DNA of 34,213 nucleotides from Gemmataceae bacterium (GTDB lineage Bacteria > Planctomycetota > Planctomycetia > Gemmatales > Gemmataceae). Position numbers and translations under genes: made by a program. The stretch spans positions 1 through 34,213 of the forward strand of contig JAOAAA010000029.1 in assembly GCA_026419115.1 (NCBI GenBank), given 5' to 3'. Below the pieces are notes generated by a model. The model searched no databases, had not been told where the DNA came from, and was given only the letters and a program-made list of their open reading frames with translations. Shown piece by piece: positions 23,256 through 31,585 of the stretch (positions are counted from its first letter, which is position 1; every line of letters starts with the position of its first letter).

Positions 23256-25742
23256 ATGGCCAGTGACCTTGTCCTTAACGAAGGTTCGGTATCGTCCGCC
23301 AGCACTTATGACGAAAGCAACATTCAGGTTTTACGCAACCGCGATCATATCCGTGCCCGCCCTGGAACTTATATCCCCGATACAGGCGTTCAGGGATTGC
23401 ACCACCTTGTTTATGAATTGACCTACAACTCGGTGGATGAACATCTGGCAGGGTATTGCAAAAACATCTCGGTGACGATTCATCCCGATGGGTCGCTGAC
23501 GGTTTCCGATGATGGGCGGGGCATTCCCGTTGAGATGCATCCGATCGAAGGAAGACCCACGCTCGAAGTGGTGATGACAACCGTCGGGGCAGGGGGAAAG
23601 TTCGACAACAACGCTTATAAAACCTCGGCCGGTTTGAACGGTATGGGGGCCAAGGCCGTCACCGCGTTAAGCGAACTGACTCGGGTGGAAGTATTCCGCG
23701 ATAAGAAAGCCTATCGTATGGATTTTGATCGTGGGATCGCTGCGACCGAACTGAAGGAACTAGGCCCTACAATGCAGACCGGTACTCATGTGACCTTCTG
23801 GCCCGATAAGGAAATTTTCAAGGATGCCCAGTTCGATTTTGAAACCCTAGAAAACCGGATGCGGGAACTGGCTTTTCTGAATCGAGGCCTGACAATCCAC
23901 TTAAAGGATGAACGGGAAAATCGCGAATCGAAATTCTGCTTCGAAGGGGGCGTCTCGGAATTTGTTCAATGGATGAATCGCGATTCCGAGCAAGTGATCG
24001 GCCCCATCATTCATGTGAACAAAATCGTGCCGGTCGAGAAGCCCGATGGCAGTGCTGATCAAGTCAAAGTCGAGGTGGCGCTTCAATATCGCAAAGAAGC
24101 GGGTGAATCGGTCCGTTGTTATGCCAACAATCAGTATAACCCACAGGGGGGAACGCACCTGACGGGTTTCCGCTCGGCCATTACCCACACTTTGGGGCAC
24201 TACGGCGAAGCAAACAATTTCTTCAAAGATGATATGAAACCCAAAGGGGAAGATTTCCGCGATGGCCTCGTCGCGGTGATTAACGTCGGGGTTTCTAATC
24301 CTCAATTTGAAGCTCAAACGAAAATTGCCCTGAATAATAAAGAGGTTATCGGGGCGGTTTCCACAGCCGTCAGCGAAAAGCTAAAGAAGTTTCTGGAGGA
24401 GAACCCCAAGGAGGCCAAGCTGATTATGGAGCGGGTTCGCCTTGCCACCGAAGTTCGCAAAGCGGAAGAAAAAGCTCGCCAAGCTGTGGTCGATCGGAAG
24501 AAACTTCTTGGTGGGGCCGGCCTACCGGGTAAGCTGATGGATTGCACAACACGCAATCGCGAGGAATCCGAATTATTCCTTGTGGAAGGGGATTCGGCAG
24601 GGGGCAGCGCCGACGGGGGACGGGATCGCCATTTTCAAGCGATTCTGCCTTTGCGTGGTAAACCCTTGAATGTCGAACAGGCCAATTCTGCCAAGATGCT
24701 CAAGAACGATGAGATTTCCAGTATCATGTCCGCAGTCGGGGTCGATATTGGGAATTCGGAAGACCTTTCTAAACTTCGTTATGGGAAGATTGTGATCCTC
24801 ACCGATGCCGATGTGGACGGTCAACATATTCGGACCTTGTTGCTCACGTTCTTCTTCCGTCAAATGCGACAAGTGATCGAAGCGGGGCATGTGTACGTCG
24901 CCCGTCCGCCGTTGTACAAGATCAAGCACAAGAAGGAAATCAAGTTCATCTCCACCGCACAAGAGTTGGCCAACATCCTGTACGAGCGGGGCCTGAAAGA
25001 TACCCTCATTCGAGCCGGCGAACGCACCATCGAAGGCCAACAGCTCCGCGAGTTAATTTCTCTTCTGGAGGTGATCCAAGAATCGCTTGTAAGTCTCGAA
25101 CGACGCGGAGTGAACTTGGTTCCCTTTATCGGCAAAATCACCACCGAGGGGTTACCCGCATGGCATGTGAAAGTGGGTGGAAAAGAGTATTGGTTCCACA
25201 CCTCGGAAGAAGTCGATGCCTTTCGGGTGGCAGAATCGAAGCGCTTGGGTCGAGAATGGGTGGTGGCAGCCTCGGATTCGCAAACCGATGATGATACACG
25301 CTACCCCGCCGAGGAATATCATGAAATTCGCGGATTGAATCGGGCGCTCACGAAATTGGCAGCGTTTGGCTTTACCGCACAGGATTTGATTCCGGTGCCA
25401 CGAATTGCCGGCCGCGAACCCCCCCTGCGATATACTCTAGAAAGCGGCGACAGCAAAACCCCCTTGGCTCATCTCCGCGAGGTGATTCCGAACATTCGCC
25501 GGTTAGGGGAACGCGGCATTGAAGTGACTCGCTTCAAAGGACTCGGGGAAATGAATGCCGAAGAACTTTGGGAAACAACCCTAGACCCTAAAGCGCGGAC
25601 TCTTTTGAAGGTCACCTTGAATGATGCCACCAAGGCCGACGAGATGTTCCGCAAACTCATGGGCAAAGAAGTCGAAAGTCGTCGAGAATTCATTATTCAA
25701 AAAGGGATCAACGTGAAAGATGCCATTGATTATGGCGCCTAA
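23256..25742 (+). CDS. gyrB: DNA gyrase subunit B
   Basis: The 828-residue type IIA topoisomerase ATPase subunit has a GHKL ATPase site ('YNSVDEHLAG', DDGRGI at 85-90, 'TSAGLNGMGAKAVTALSE'). The TOPRIM domain has E444 in 'EGDSAGGSA' and DADVDG from 517. The C-terminal end is 'RFKGLGEMNAEELWETTLDP'. With GyrA it supercoils DNA using ATP. An insert of roughly 170-200 residues between 'YVARPPLYKI' and the final 'VTRFKGLGEMN' block matches the long GyrB form known from E. coli. ParE (topoisomerase IV) is shorter, so GyrB is favoured. The ATP-lid motif reads GLNGMGAKAV rather than the common GLHGVGxSVV. There is no gyrA or recF next to it. The ribosome site is weak. Confidence 0.93.
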   Translation: MASDLVLNEGSVSSASTYDESNIQVLRNRDHIRARPGTYIPDTGVQGLHHLVYELTYNSVDEHLAGYCKNISVTIHPDGSLTVSDDGRGIPVEMHPIEGRPTLEVVMTTVGAGGKFDNNAYKTSAGLNGMGAKAVTALSELTRVEVFRDKKAYRMDFDRGIAATELKELGPTMQTGTHVTFWPDKEIFKDAQFDFETLENRMRELAFLNRGLTIHLKDERENRESKFCFEGGVSEFVQWMNRDSEQVIGPIIHVNKIVPVEKPDGSADQVKVEVALQYRKEAGESVRCYANNQYNPQGGTHLTGFRSAITHTLGHYGEANNFFKDDMKPKGEDFRDGLVAVINVGVSNPQFEAQTKIALNNKEVIGAVSTAVSEKLKKFLEENPKEAKLIMERVRLATEVRKAEEKARQAVVDRKKLLGGAGLPGKLMDCTTRNREESELFLVEGDSAGGSADGGRDRHFQAILPLRGKPLNVEQANSAKMLKNDEISSIMSAVGVDIGNSEDLSKLRYGKIVILTDADVDGQHIRTLLLTFFFRQMRQVIEAGHVYVARPPLYKIKHKKEIKFISTAQELANILYERGLKDTLIRAGERTIEGQQLRELISLLEVIQESLVSLERRGVNLVPFIGKITTEGLPAWHVKVGGKEYWFHTSEEVDAFRVAESKRLGREWVVAASDSQTDDDTRYPAEEYHEIRGLNRALTKLAAFGFTAQDLIPVPRIAGREPPLRYTLESGDSKTPLAHLREVIPNIRRLGERGIEVTRFKGLGEMNAEELWETTLDPKARTLLKVTLNDATKADEMFRKLMGKEVESRREFIIQKGINVKDAIDYGA

Positions 25743-26358
25743 CCAACGAGATTTTCTGCCACGTTAACCGTGCATCCAATCCTTTCTTTTATCTGAGCTT
25801 CCCTAACCTCTCTCCTTTATCTCAATCTGCTAAATTCTGCTTTCACATCCATATCTTTTTATAATCAGCTTGTACCATATTTACGATCTTGGCAGAAGTC
25901 TTCATTTTGTTGGGTGAATCAACATTTTAAGTTAACTCAATTCATATCATCGTCATTATTTTTCTTGCTGGGCGAAGGGCTATGGTTTGTCTCGACGGCC
26001 GATTTGTTCTGTTTCACATAATGAGTGAGATGAATCTTCCTCGGCTTCTTATTCGTCTGCGATTTCACATATTGATTGAGATGAGTCTTCCTCGTTTTTT
26101 TATCTTCATCTGCTTCACATATTCAAGCAAATGAGGCACGCTAGGTATCGATTTTTTTCGTGTTTCTTGAACTTATTTCCTGAAGTATGTGAATTATTTG
26201 AATCGACTTTCATTTGACTAACATCTATTAGAAAGAAGGAAAAGAAATGTAACAAGAGGTTAGGGATAACAACCTACCTCGTCTTTAAATTGAAGCCGTT
26301 GACAATCACAATCTGAAAAAGTTCTTTTCAAGAGTCCCCTGATATAGGCAGGTATACG
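25743..26358. other. Long AT-rich intergenic region after gyrB
   Basis: These 616 bp hold no credible ORF. The middle carries a threefold repeat (26012-26137); the rest is AT- and pyrimidine-rich on the plus strand. No hairpin with a T-run was recognised after gyrB. It is the longest non-coding stretch in the window. Confidence 0.5.
26012..26137. repeat. About 51-bp tandem repeat, two good copies and one partial
   Basis: 32-bp cores at 26012-26043 and 26063-26094, starting TTTCACATA, match at 29 of 32 positions. A third, degraded unit starts near 26113 (CTTCACATATTCAAGCAAAT). The period is 50-51 bp. Confidence 0.85.
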
Positions 26359-27021
26359 ATGATTTCTTCACACGAGAAGAAACGGAACCTTTTTTCGTTC
26401 CTTTTTTTGACCCTTTCGGCCGCTCTGGGTTGCACGAAAGTATCATCCCTAACGCAGGATAATCCCACACCGAATCTACCGAACGGGGCATGGAATAGTG
26501 GTACCACCGTAGCACCACAACCCAGCCGAAATCAGAATATGATTCGCTTTACACATAGCGGAAATGTTCATCTTCAAGGATCGATATTTTGTGGAGAAAT
26601 CCCAATTCAATCGGGTCGAATTATCGCACAAAATTCACAGGGATTTGTTTCCACCTTGGGGTTTATTCATAATGGACAATATGAAATCCATAATCTGCCG
26701 GCGGGCTATTGTAAATTGATTCTGATTTTAAATCCCGAGGGGGCGATGCCCTTCCCGCTACCTCCCGAGGAAGTCCGTATCATGCATTCGAGATTGCATC
26801 CTCATTTTGCCCCACCGATTCTTCCGGGAGGCTTAGAAGGGATGGATCAATTTCTGATTCCAGAAACCGAAGATTTCGAGTTGTATTATGCCCTTCATGA
26901 AATTTATGGGAACGTACATAGCCCCTTGGAAATTTATCTGCATGATGGATTCAATCGATTCGACATCCTTTTGCAAAAGCCCGAGTATCTGGGGTTATCC
27001 TCCTCCGAATTAGGCCAATAA
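26359..27021 (+). CDS. Predicted lipoprotein, small beta-rich domain
   Basis: The 220-residue protein has a lipoprotein signal: a basic start (HEKKRN), a hydrophobic stretch and 'LSAALGC', with Cys25 as the lipidation site. A Pro/Asn-rich linker follows. Residues about 68-125 ('GNVHLQGSIFCGEIPIQSGRI', ending 'YEIHNLPAGYCKLIL') look like a carboxypeptidase-regulatory-like beta sandwich of the type found in many planctomycete lipoproteins. The remainder is unassigned. It is probably anchored in a membrane facing the periplasm. AGGCAGG lies upstream of the ATG. Base composition is more AT-rich than in most neighbours. Confidence 0.7.
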   Translation: MISSHEKKRNLFSFLFLTLSAALGCTKVSSLTQDNPTPNLPNGAWNSGTTVAPQPSRNQNMIRFTHSGNVHLQGSIFCGEIPIQSGRIIAQNSQGFVSTLGFIHNGQYEIHNLPAGYCKLILILNPEGAMPFPLPPEEVRIMHSRLHPHFAPPILPGGLEGMDQFLIPETEDFELYYALHEIYGNVHSPLEIYLHDGFNRFDILLQKPEYLGLSSSELGQ

Positions 27022-27155
27022 TTTGTTGGAAGACATAATTGGGACAATTATTAATTGGAAGGAGTGATTCGAGTAAGAAAGTGGTAGGAAAGGGTGATTC
27101 GAGAAATCATTTATCGGAAGGAGTGATTTAGGAAATAATTCGTTAGAAGGGGGGG
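27010..27155. repeat. Degenerate tandem repeat in convergent gap
   Basis: GGAAGGAGTGATT occurs at 27057-27069 and 27116-27128 (period 59). Related units (AATAATTTGTTGGAAG at 27016, GGGTGATTCGAG near 27093, AATAATTCGTTAGAAGG near 27134) fill the gap between the lipoprotein and DUF1080 genes. It ends in a G9 run (27149-27157). Confidence 0.75.
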
Positions 27156-27158
27156 GGC

Positions 27159-27818
27159 TTATTTCAACGACCGAATTTCAATATCTTTGAAGTGAATTTC
27201 GGCACCTTCCGATTGCAGGGCGATCTTTCCTTTGTTCTGAACGACCTTTTTCGCTTCGTTAACCACCTTACCATTAATTTCGAGCTTGATCGTGTCGCCT
27301 TTGCAGGTAATAACGTATTCGTTCCATTCACCAATTTCTTTTTCGACCGCTTCTTTGACGATCCGGAAATAGTGACGTTCTACCTTCGGGTCTTGCTGTT
27401 TCGGGTCGATTTCGACTTGGGGTTTATCGATCAACCAGAAATCGCCTGCGGAACCCGAGGCCAACTGAGCTTCGATTGATTTCGGCCAGATTTTGTTATC
27501 TCCCACTACATGGAGTAACACCCCACTGTTACCCCCTTTGCTACCTTTGACCCAACGCCATTTTAGGCGGAGTTCGTAATCGCTGAATTCATCCTTCGTG
27601 ATGAGGTAGCCCAGTGGTCTTCCCACGCACTTGATGTAACCGTCTTCTACCGTCCAAACATCCTTCATTTCTACCTTTTTCCCATCTTTCGAGGGGGCTA
27701 GGAAATAATCCCAACCATTGAAGGTTTTGCCATCGAAGAGTTTTGTCGGTTCGGCACTTTGGCTGCTGGTTAGGCCCAGACCAAGCACAAGGAATGTGCT
27801 GAGTAGGAGTGTTCGCAT
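27159..27818 (-). CDS. Secreted DUF1080 (3-keto-disaccharide hydrolase domain) protein
   Basis: The 219-residue protein has a signal peptide (MRTLLLSTFLVLGLGLTSSQS) and one DUF1080 domain. It opens 'LFDGKTFNGWDYF', then 'WTVEDGYIKCVGRPLGYLIT', 'FSDYELRLKWRW' and 'NSGVLLHV', with 'IEAQLASGSAGDFWLI'. It ends 'ALQSEGAEIHFKDIEIRSL'. The fold is a concanavalin-like beta sandwich. The family is greatly expanded in planctomycetes and is thought to act on glycans; one branch cleaves 3-keto-glycosides. Catalysis by this copy is not proven. Confidence 0.93.
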   Translation of the reverse strand: MRTLLLSTFLVLGLGLTSSQSAEPTKLFDGKTFNGWDYFLAPSKDGKKVEMKDVWTVEDGYIKCVGRPLGYLITKDEFSDYELRLKWRWVKGSKGGNSGVLLHVVGDNKIWPKSIEAQLASGSAGDFWLIDKPQVEIDPKQQDPKVERHYFRIVKEAVEKEIGEWNEYVITCKGDTIKLEINGKVVNEAKKVVQNKGKIALQSEGAEIHFKDIEIRSLK

Positions 27819-27904
27819 AATTCACCGGAGAGATTGATAAGGTTCAGGGCGAGTGGTGAAATTATAAAAACTAGGGGGCGTCGATTTCAACCGCTTGGGA
27901 GCAA

Positions 27905-28165
27905 TTACCCAAGTAATTCTTTGATTAAGGCCGCGACGAGTTGGGGATCTTTTTGAGAGACGATATGCGTGATTCGACTAGCGGGGATTTCGAGTTTCGT
28001 CATCATTTCTTGTGCTCGCTTCCAAAGGGTTGCCTTTTTTTTCTCGGTCTCGGCCAAGAATAACTCCGTGACCAACTCCGAGAGTTTTTGAATTTGGATG
28101 GCCTCGAAATTTCGGTAATACCCTTTGATGATCCGTTGCTGGTATCGGGTGTAATCTTCAAGCAT
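27905..28165 (-). CDS. Small helical protein paired with ferritin-like protein
   Basis: The 86-residue protein starts at an ATG 8 bp after the stop of the ferritin-like gene, so the two are almost surely one operon. It is predicted all-helical and charged, with no signal peptide or membrane segment. It opens 'MLEDYTRYQQRIIKGYYRNF', carries 'KLSELVTELFLAETEKKKA' and ends 'KDPQLVAALIKELLG'. I do not recognise the family. Tight linkage suggests a partner or adaptor of the upstream protein. Confidence 0.75.
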   Translation of the reverse strand: MLEDYTRYQQRIIKGYYRNFEAIQIQKLSELVTELFLAETEKKKATLWKRAQEMMTKLEIPASRITHIVSQKDPQLVAALIKELLG

Positions 28166-28173
28166 GTATGGTT

Positions 28174-29574
28174 TTACTCCACGGCGTTGAGGTCGGCCCG
28201 TTTTCCTTCGTAGGTGGTCGAATAGGCAAGGATTGCCGGTTCGGGGGGCAGGCCGGCGCGCTCACAAGCCTGCATATAAATCGCCGGCCACCAATTTTCG
28301 TGAGCCGTTAAGCCCCGCTCGCGAACCTCGGCCCAGTTACTGAGAATCTTCGACCAAGCCCGATCCCCATAATCCAAAGCAGCTTGTAAATTCTCGAACT
28401 GCGGGACATACCACTCCCGACCAATTTGCGAATGCAAAACCTCATCGGCCCAATCGAAATCCTGAATGGTCGCTGCCAAGGGATTTTCCGATTGTTGGGC
28501 TACCTCGAATTCGTATCGCTTGCCTGTTCTCGGCATCAATCCTTGTTCGATAAAGAACAACACTCCGTGACGTTCCAACGGGCTACACTCGGTATTGAGA
28601 CGATACGACCAATTCCATGTAATCTTGGCTTGGGTCCAATCGATCCCTAGGGCCACAAAACCCACTTCGCCCATCATGGCATGGCGGGCTTCATCCCAAA
28701 TTTGCCGGCTCATTTTATGATAGTATTCCCAAGGTCTTCCTGAAGTTTCTGCAAGAATGCTGGCCATCATTTCCGGAACGTCGATCTCTCGAATCCGCTT
28801 GAAGTACATCATCAAGATTTTCGCCCGAGCGGGGAAATTCGCATCGTACAAAAACGCTTCGGCATTGACCCCTTGGTTCCAAACGTCGGTGAAGCGTTCA
28901 TCGCGTTGAGGAATCCGATCGTAGACATAGGGTTTCTCGGAGGTGATTCGTCTCACGGCGACTACCGTTTCGCTACCGGCAATACCCCCGAGATTTTGTA
29001 GGATGGCGTGCAGATTCTGTTCCCATTCTCCCTGACGAGGACAAGCCAATTTTTCTAGGGCCTGTTCCCCAAAGCGGAGCATTTCTTCCAGCTCCAGTAA
29101 CAAGAACCGTAAAAGCCGACGAGACGGGGCATCGGTCAAAGGATTCGTTTCTTGGAAATAGGCTTCCACTGCCTGTTTCACAGCAGGGATCGCCACACCA
29201 TACAAGCCCACCAAAAGTTCTTCCGTGGTTCGGGCATTGCGTATTTCGTCGAAGAAAATTTCGAGGGCCTCGTTCGGGACCACTTCCAACCCCAAGGGAG
29301 GCTCTCGCATCTCGGCCACACGATTGCGAATCGCCGTGATGTGTTCCGCACACAAATAGGCATGATGCGAGAACGCCGTTTTTAATTCGTAGATCGGTTC
29401 CGACGTGATTCGGGCCGTGAAAATTTCGTGCAGTCGTTTCAAAGCATAATGCAAGGCCTTGTGCCGACGCACACACTCTGCCACTAGCAAGCCGGGTTGT
29501 GCTGCCTGCTCATGCGTACACAAACCCGCCAAAGGAGGAAGATTCCGATACGTTTGATATTGCGATGCGGTCAT
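28174..29574 (-). CDS. Ferritin-like, predicted di-iron protein of unknown function
   Basis: The protein has 466 residues from the ATG at 29574, which has GGAG 9 nt upstream; a TTG 15 bp earlier is less likely. It is almost wholly helical and cytosolic. The second half has the spacing of a four-helix di-iron site: E268 ('VPEMMASIL'), EARH (295-298), E343 ('LFFIEQGL') and EVLH (378-381). This is the E...ExxH...E...ExxH pattern of ferritin-like oxidases and hydroxylases. The first half is also helical, with a His/Glu-rich stretch ('AFSHHAYLCAEHITAIRNR') and no clear ligand set. I cannot name the family. A small helical partner follows 8 bp downstream. An oxygen-activating or iron-handling role is inferred. 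Confidence 0.75.
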   Translation of the reverse strand: MTASQYQTYRNLPPLAGLCTHEQAAQPGLLVAECVRRHKALHYALKRLHEIFTARITSEPIYELKTAFSHHAYLCAEHITAIRNRVAEMREPPLGLEVVPNEALEIFFDEIRNARTTEELLVGLYGVAIPAVKQAVEAYFQETNPLTDAPSRRLLRFLLLELEEMLRFGEQALEKLACPRQGEWEQNLHAILQNLGGIAGSETVVAVRRITSEKPYVYDRIPQRDERFTDVWNQGVNAEAFLYDANFPARAKILMMYFKRIREIDVPEMMASILAETSGRPWEYYHKMSRQIWDEARHAMMGEVGFVALGIDWTQAKITWNWSYRLNTECSPLERHGVLFFIEQGLMPRTGKRYEFEVAQQSENPLAATIQDFDWADEVLHSQIGREWYVPQFENLQAALDYGDRAWSKILSNWAEVRERGLTAHENWWPAIYMQACERAGLPPEPAILAYSTTYEGKRADLNAVE

Positions 29575-29660
29575 GGCCCGAAACTCCAAAAGCTGTGAGC
29601 TTCAGTTGATTTTATGAATGGAATCACTTTTGGTTCCTTCGATGGTTCTCATATCATTCC

Positions 29661-29738
29661 CTGAGATAGTTTGACCCCCAAACTTTCTGAGATAGTTTGC
29701 CCCCCTGATTTTCTGAAATAGTTTGCCCTCTGACCCCG
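29661..29738. repeat. 26-bp tandem repeat, three copies
   Basis: Units begin at 29661, 29687 and 29713, exactly 26 bp apart, each opening CTGAGATAGTTTG or CTGAAATAGTTTG followed by a C-rich stretch. The array ends 9 bp before the ATG of the RraA-like gene, so it forms the whole proximal upstream region and replaces any Shine-Dalgarno site. Confidence 0.9.
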
Positions 29739-29747
29739 AACCCGATC

Positions 29748-30500
29748 ATGAAATCTCCTGTACCCGAGTCGATCCTTGCCGAATTGCGGAAATACGATAC
29801 CCCCACCATTTGCAATGTCATCGAACTGTTTGATTATCGACCTCGAACCGAAGGCTACGCCGATGCCCGACTCAAAGCCTGCTTTCCGAAACTTCCTCCC
29901 ATGGTCGGTTATGCCTGCACCGCCACATTTCGTTCCGCGACACCTCCCCGTGCGGGAGATGTGTATGCGGGGCTAGCCAAACAAGTCGAGTTGATTAGCG
30001 AATCGCTGACCCCTGCGGTGATTGTCTTCCAAGATTTAGACGAACCTTCGGTTTCGGCGACCTTTGGCGAAGTGATGTGCTCGACTTATAAAGCCTTTGG
30101 TTGTACGGGGCTGATTACAAGTGGAACCGGTCGCGATCTCGATCAGGTCGAGGCCCTAGAATTTCCTTGCTTCACCACCGGAACGATTGCCTCGCACGGC
30201 TATTGCCAAGTGGTCGATCTGAATATCCCCGTTCGGGTGGCGGGGCTGACGATCTATCCGGGCGATTTACTGCACGGAGATCGCAACGGGGTCACCACAA
30301 TTCCTGTTGAATTGGCCGAAGGGGTCGCTCTCGGTTGCCCGAAATTGGCTGCCGCGGAAGCCATCGTTTTGGATTACCTGAAACGCGGGACCATCTCTGC
30401 GAAGGGTTACGCCGATGCCCGTGCCGAGTGTCATCGGCAAATTCATACCCTAGCCCGAGAACTCAAACAGTTTTTAGAATCTCGAAAATCAACCGGCTGA
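29748..30500 (+). CDS. RraA-like / HMG aldolase-family protein
   Basis: The 250-residue protein has the RraA-like fold. It opens 'LRKYDTPTICNVIELF'; 'FGEVMCSTYKAFGCTGLITSGTGRD' holds the metal- and substrate-binding Arg-Asp. It continues 'GYCQVVDLNIPVRVAGLTIYPGDLLHGDRNGVTTIP'. Relatives include 4-hydroxy-4-methyl-2-oxoglutarate/oxaloacetate aldolases and the RNase E inhibitor RraA. A cytosolic aldolase or decarboxylase role is more likely in this setting, but the substrate is unknown. No ribosome site is visible before the ATG; the upstream region is a 26-bp tandem repeat. Confidence 0.85.
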   Translation: MKSPVPESILAELRKYDTPTICNVIELFDYRPRTEGYADARLKACFPKLPPMVGYACTATFRSATPPRAGDVYAGLAKQVELISESLTPAVIVFQDLDEPSVSATFGEVMCSTYKAFGCTGLITSGTGRDLDQVEALEFPCFTTGTIASHGYCQVVDLNIPVRVAGLTIYPGDLLHGDRNGVTTIPVELAEGVALGCPKLAAAEAIVLDYLKRGTISAKGYADARAECHRQIHTLARELKQFLESRKSTG

Positions 30501-30517
30501 TTCAGAAGCAGATCATC

Positions 30518-30625
30518 ATTCCCCCAGAGTGCGCCTTCACTCAGAACGTGCCTTTCCTCGTGATGTTGATTCCCCCAGAGTGTGCATTCCCCCAAGGTGA
30601 TCATTCGCTTAGAATGTTCCTTCGT
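30518..30625. repeat. Irregular direct repeat between RraA-like and SMP-30-like genes
   Basis: ATTCCCCCAGAGTG occurs at 30518 and 30569 (period 51), and ATTCCCCCAAGGTG at 30586. TTCACTCAGAACGTGCCT and TTCGCTTAGAATGTTCCT are further related blocks. The region fills most of the gap before the SMP-30-like gene. Confidence 0.75.
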
Positions 30626-30655
30626 CCAAAAAATTCTCTTTCATGGAGTGTCGAT

Positions 30656-31579
30656 ATGAAATTTTTCTGTCTTGGTTGCTTATGGTTCGGGATCGGTGTG
30701 ATGGTTGTGGCACAAGAAAAAGGAGCCAAAGAGCCATCGGGGAGCAGTAGTGCCAGTCCGTTCGATCCCTCTGCCAAAGTCGAAAAGCTCGCCGATGGGT
30801 TCACCTTCACCGAAGGGCCTGCTTCGGACAGTCAAGGTAACGTCTACTTTACCGATCAACCGAGTAATCGCATTTTGAAATGGTCCATCGAAGGGAAACT
30901 TTCGACCTTTCTGGAGAAATCCGGCCGAGCCAATGGTATGTACATCGATAAAAACGATGTACTCTGGAGTTGTTCCGACGAGAAAAATGAACTGTGGAAA
31001 ATCGATCTGAAGACCAAAGAACATACTGTGGTGGTGAAAGGTTACAACGGAAAATTGCTCAACGGCCCCAACGATGTTTGGGTATCTCCCGCAGGGGGAG
31101 TTTACTTTACCGATCCGTTTTATCGACGGGCTTGGTGGCCCCCAACCCGCACCGAAGAACAAGATAAACGGGGGGTATATTATTTATCGCCCAAGGGGGA
31201 ATTGACCCGTGTCGATGGCGATTTCAAACAACCCAATGGCATCCGAGGTACGGCCGACGGCAAGACCCTTTATGTGGCCGACATCAACGATCGCAAAACT
31301 TACACCTACGAGATCAAGGCCGATGGCACCTTGGGCAATCGCAAACTCTTTTGCAATTCGGGGTCGGATGGTCTGACGATCGATTCCGAAGGAAACGTAT
31401 ACCTCACCAGTGGAGCAGTACTGGTCTTCGATAAAACCGGAAAAGAAATCGCCAAGTTACCCGTTCCGGAATCCCCCGCGAATGTCTGCTTCGGCGGAAA
31501 GGATCACAGCACGTTGTTCATCACGGCCCGCAAGGGATTGTATGCGATTCCTACCAAAGTGAAAGGTGCCGGCCGCTGA
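30656..31579 (+). CDS. Exported SMP-30/gluconolactonase-family beta-propeller
   Basis: The 307-residue protein starts at the ATG at 30656, which has GGAG 8 nt upstream and gives a signal peptide (MKFFCLGCLWFGIGVMVVAQ). A longer open frame back to 30335 overlaps the RraA-like gene and is rejected. The propeller shows 'FTFTEGPASDSQGNVYFTDQ', 'RANGMYIDKNDVLWSCSDEK', 'LNGPNDVWVSPAGGVYFTDP' and 'QPNGIRGTADGKTLYVADIN'. These supply the Glu, Asn and Asp ligands of the metal site in this lactonase family. It probably opens a sugar lactone in the periplasm. Its stop is only 6 bp from the stop of the convergent TIM-barrel gene. Confidence 0.9.
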   Translation: MKFFCLGCLWFGIGVMVVAQEKGAKEPSGSSSASPFDPSAKVEKLADGFTFTEGPASDSQGNVYFTDQPSNRILKWSIEGKLSTFLEKSGRANGMYIDKNDVLWSCSDEKNELWKIDLKTKEHTVVVKGYNGKLLNGPNDVWVSPAGGVYFTDPFYRRAWWPPTRTEEQDKRGVYYLSPKGELTRVDGDFKQPNGIRGTADGKTLYVADINDRKTYTYEIKADGTLGNRKLFCNSGSDGLTIDSEGNVYLTSGAVLVFDKTGKEIAKLPVPESPANVCFGGKDHSTLFITARKGLYAIPTKVKGAGR

Positions 31580-31585
31580 AATATC

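Noticed and set aside
23256-25742. Topoisomerase IV subunit B (ParE) instead of GyrB
   Set aside because: Length of 828 residues with the long insert after the TOPRIM domain fits GyrB; ParE is usually about 630-700 residues. A tree would settle it.
26012-26137. Possible CRISPR array
   Set aside because: Units are few, degenerate and differ between loci, spacers are not unique inserts of fixed length, and no cas genes are present. The same applies to 29661-29738.
30335-30655. Long N-terminal extension of the SMP-30-like gene
   Set aside because: It overlaps the RraA-like gene and runs through a non-coding repeat; the ATG at 30656 has GGAG and a signal peptide.
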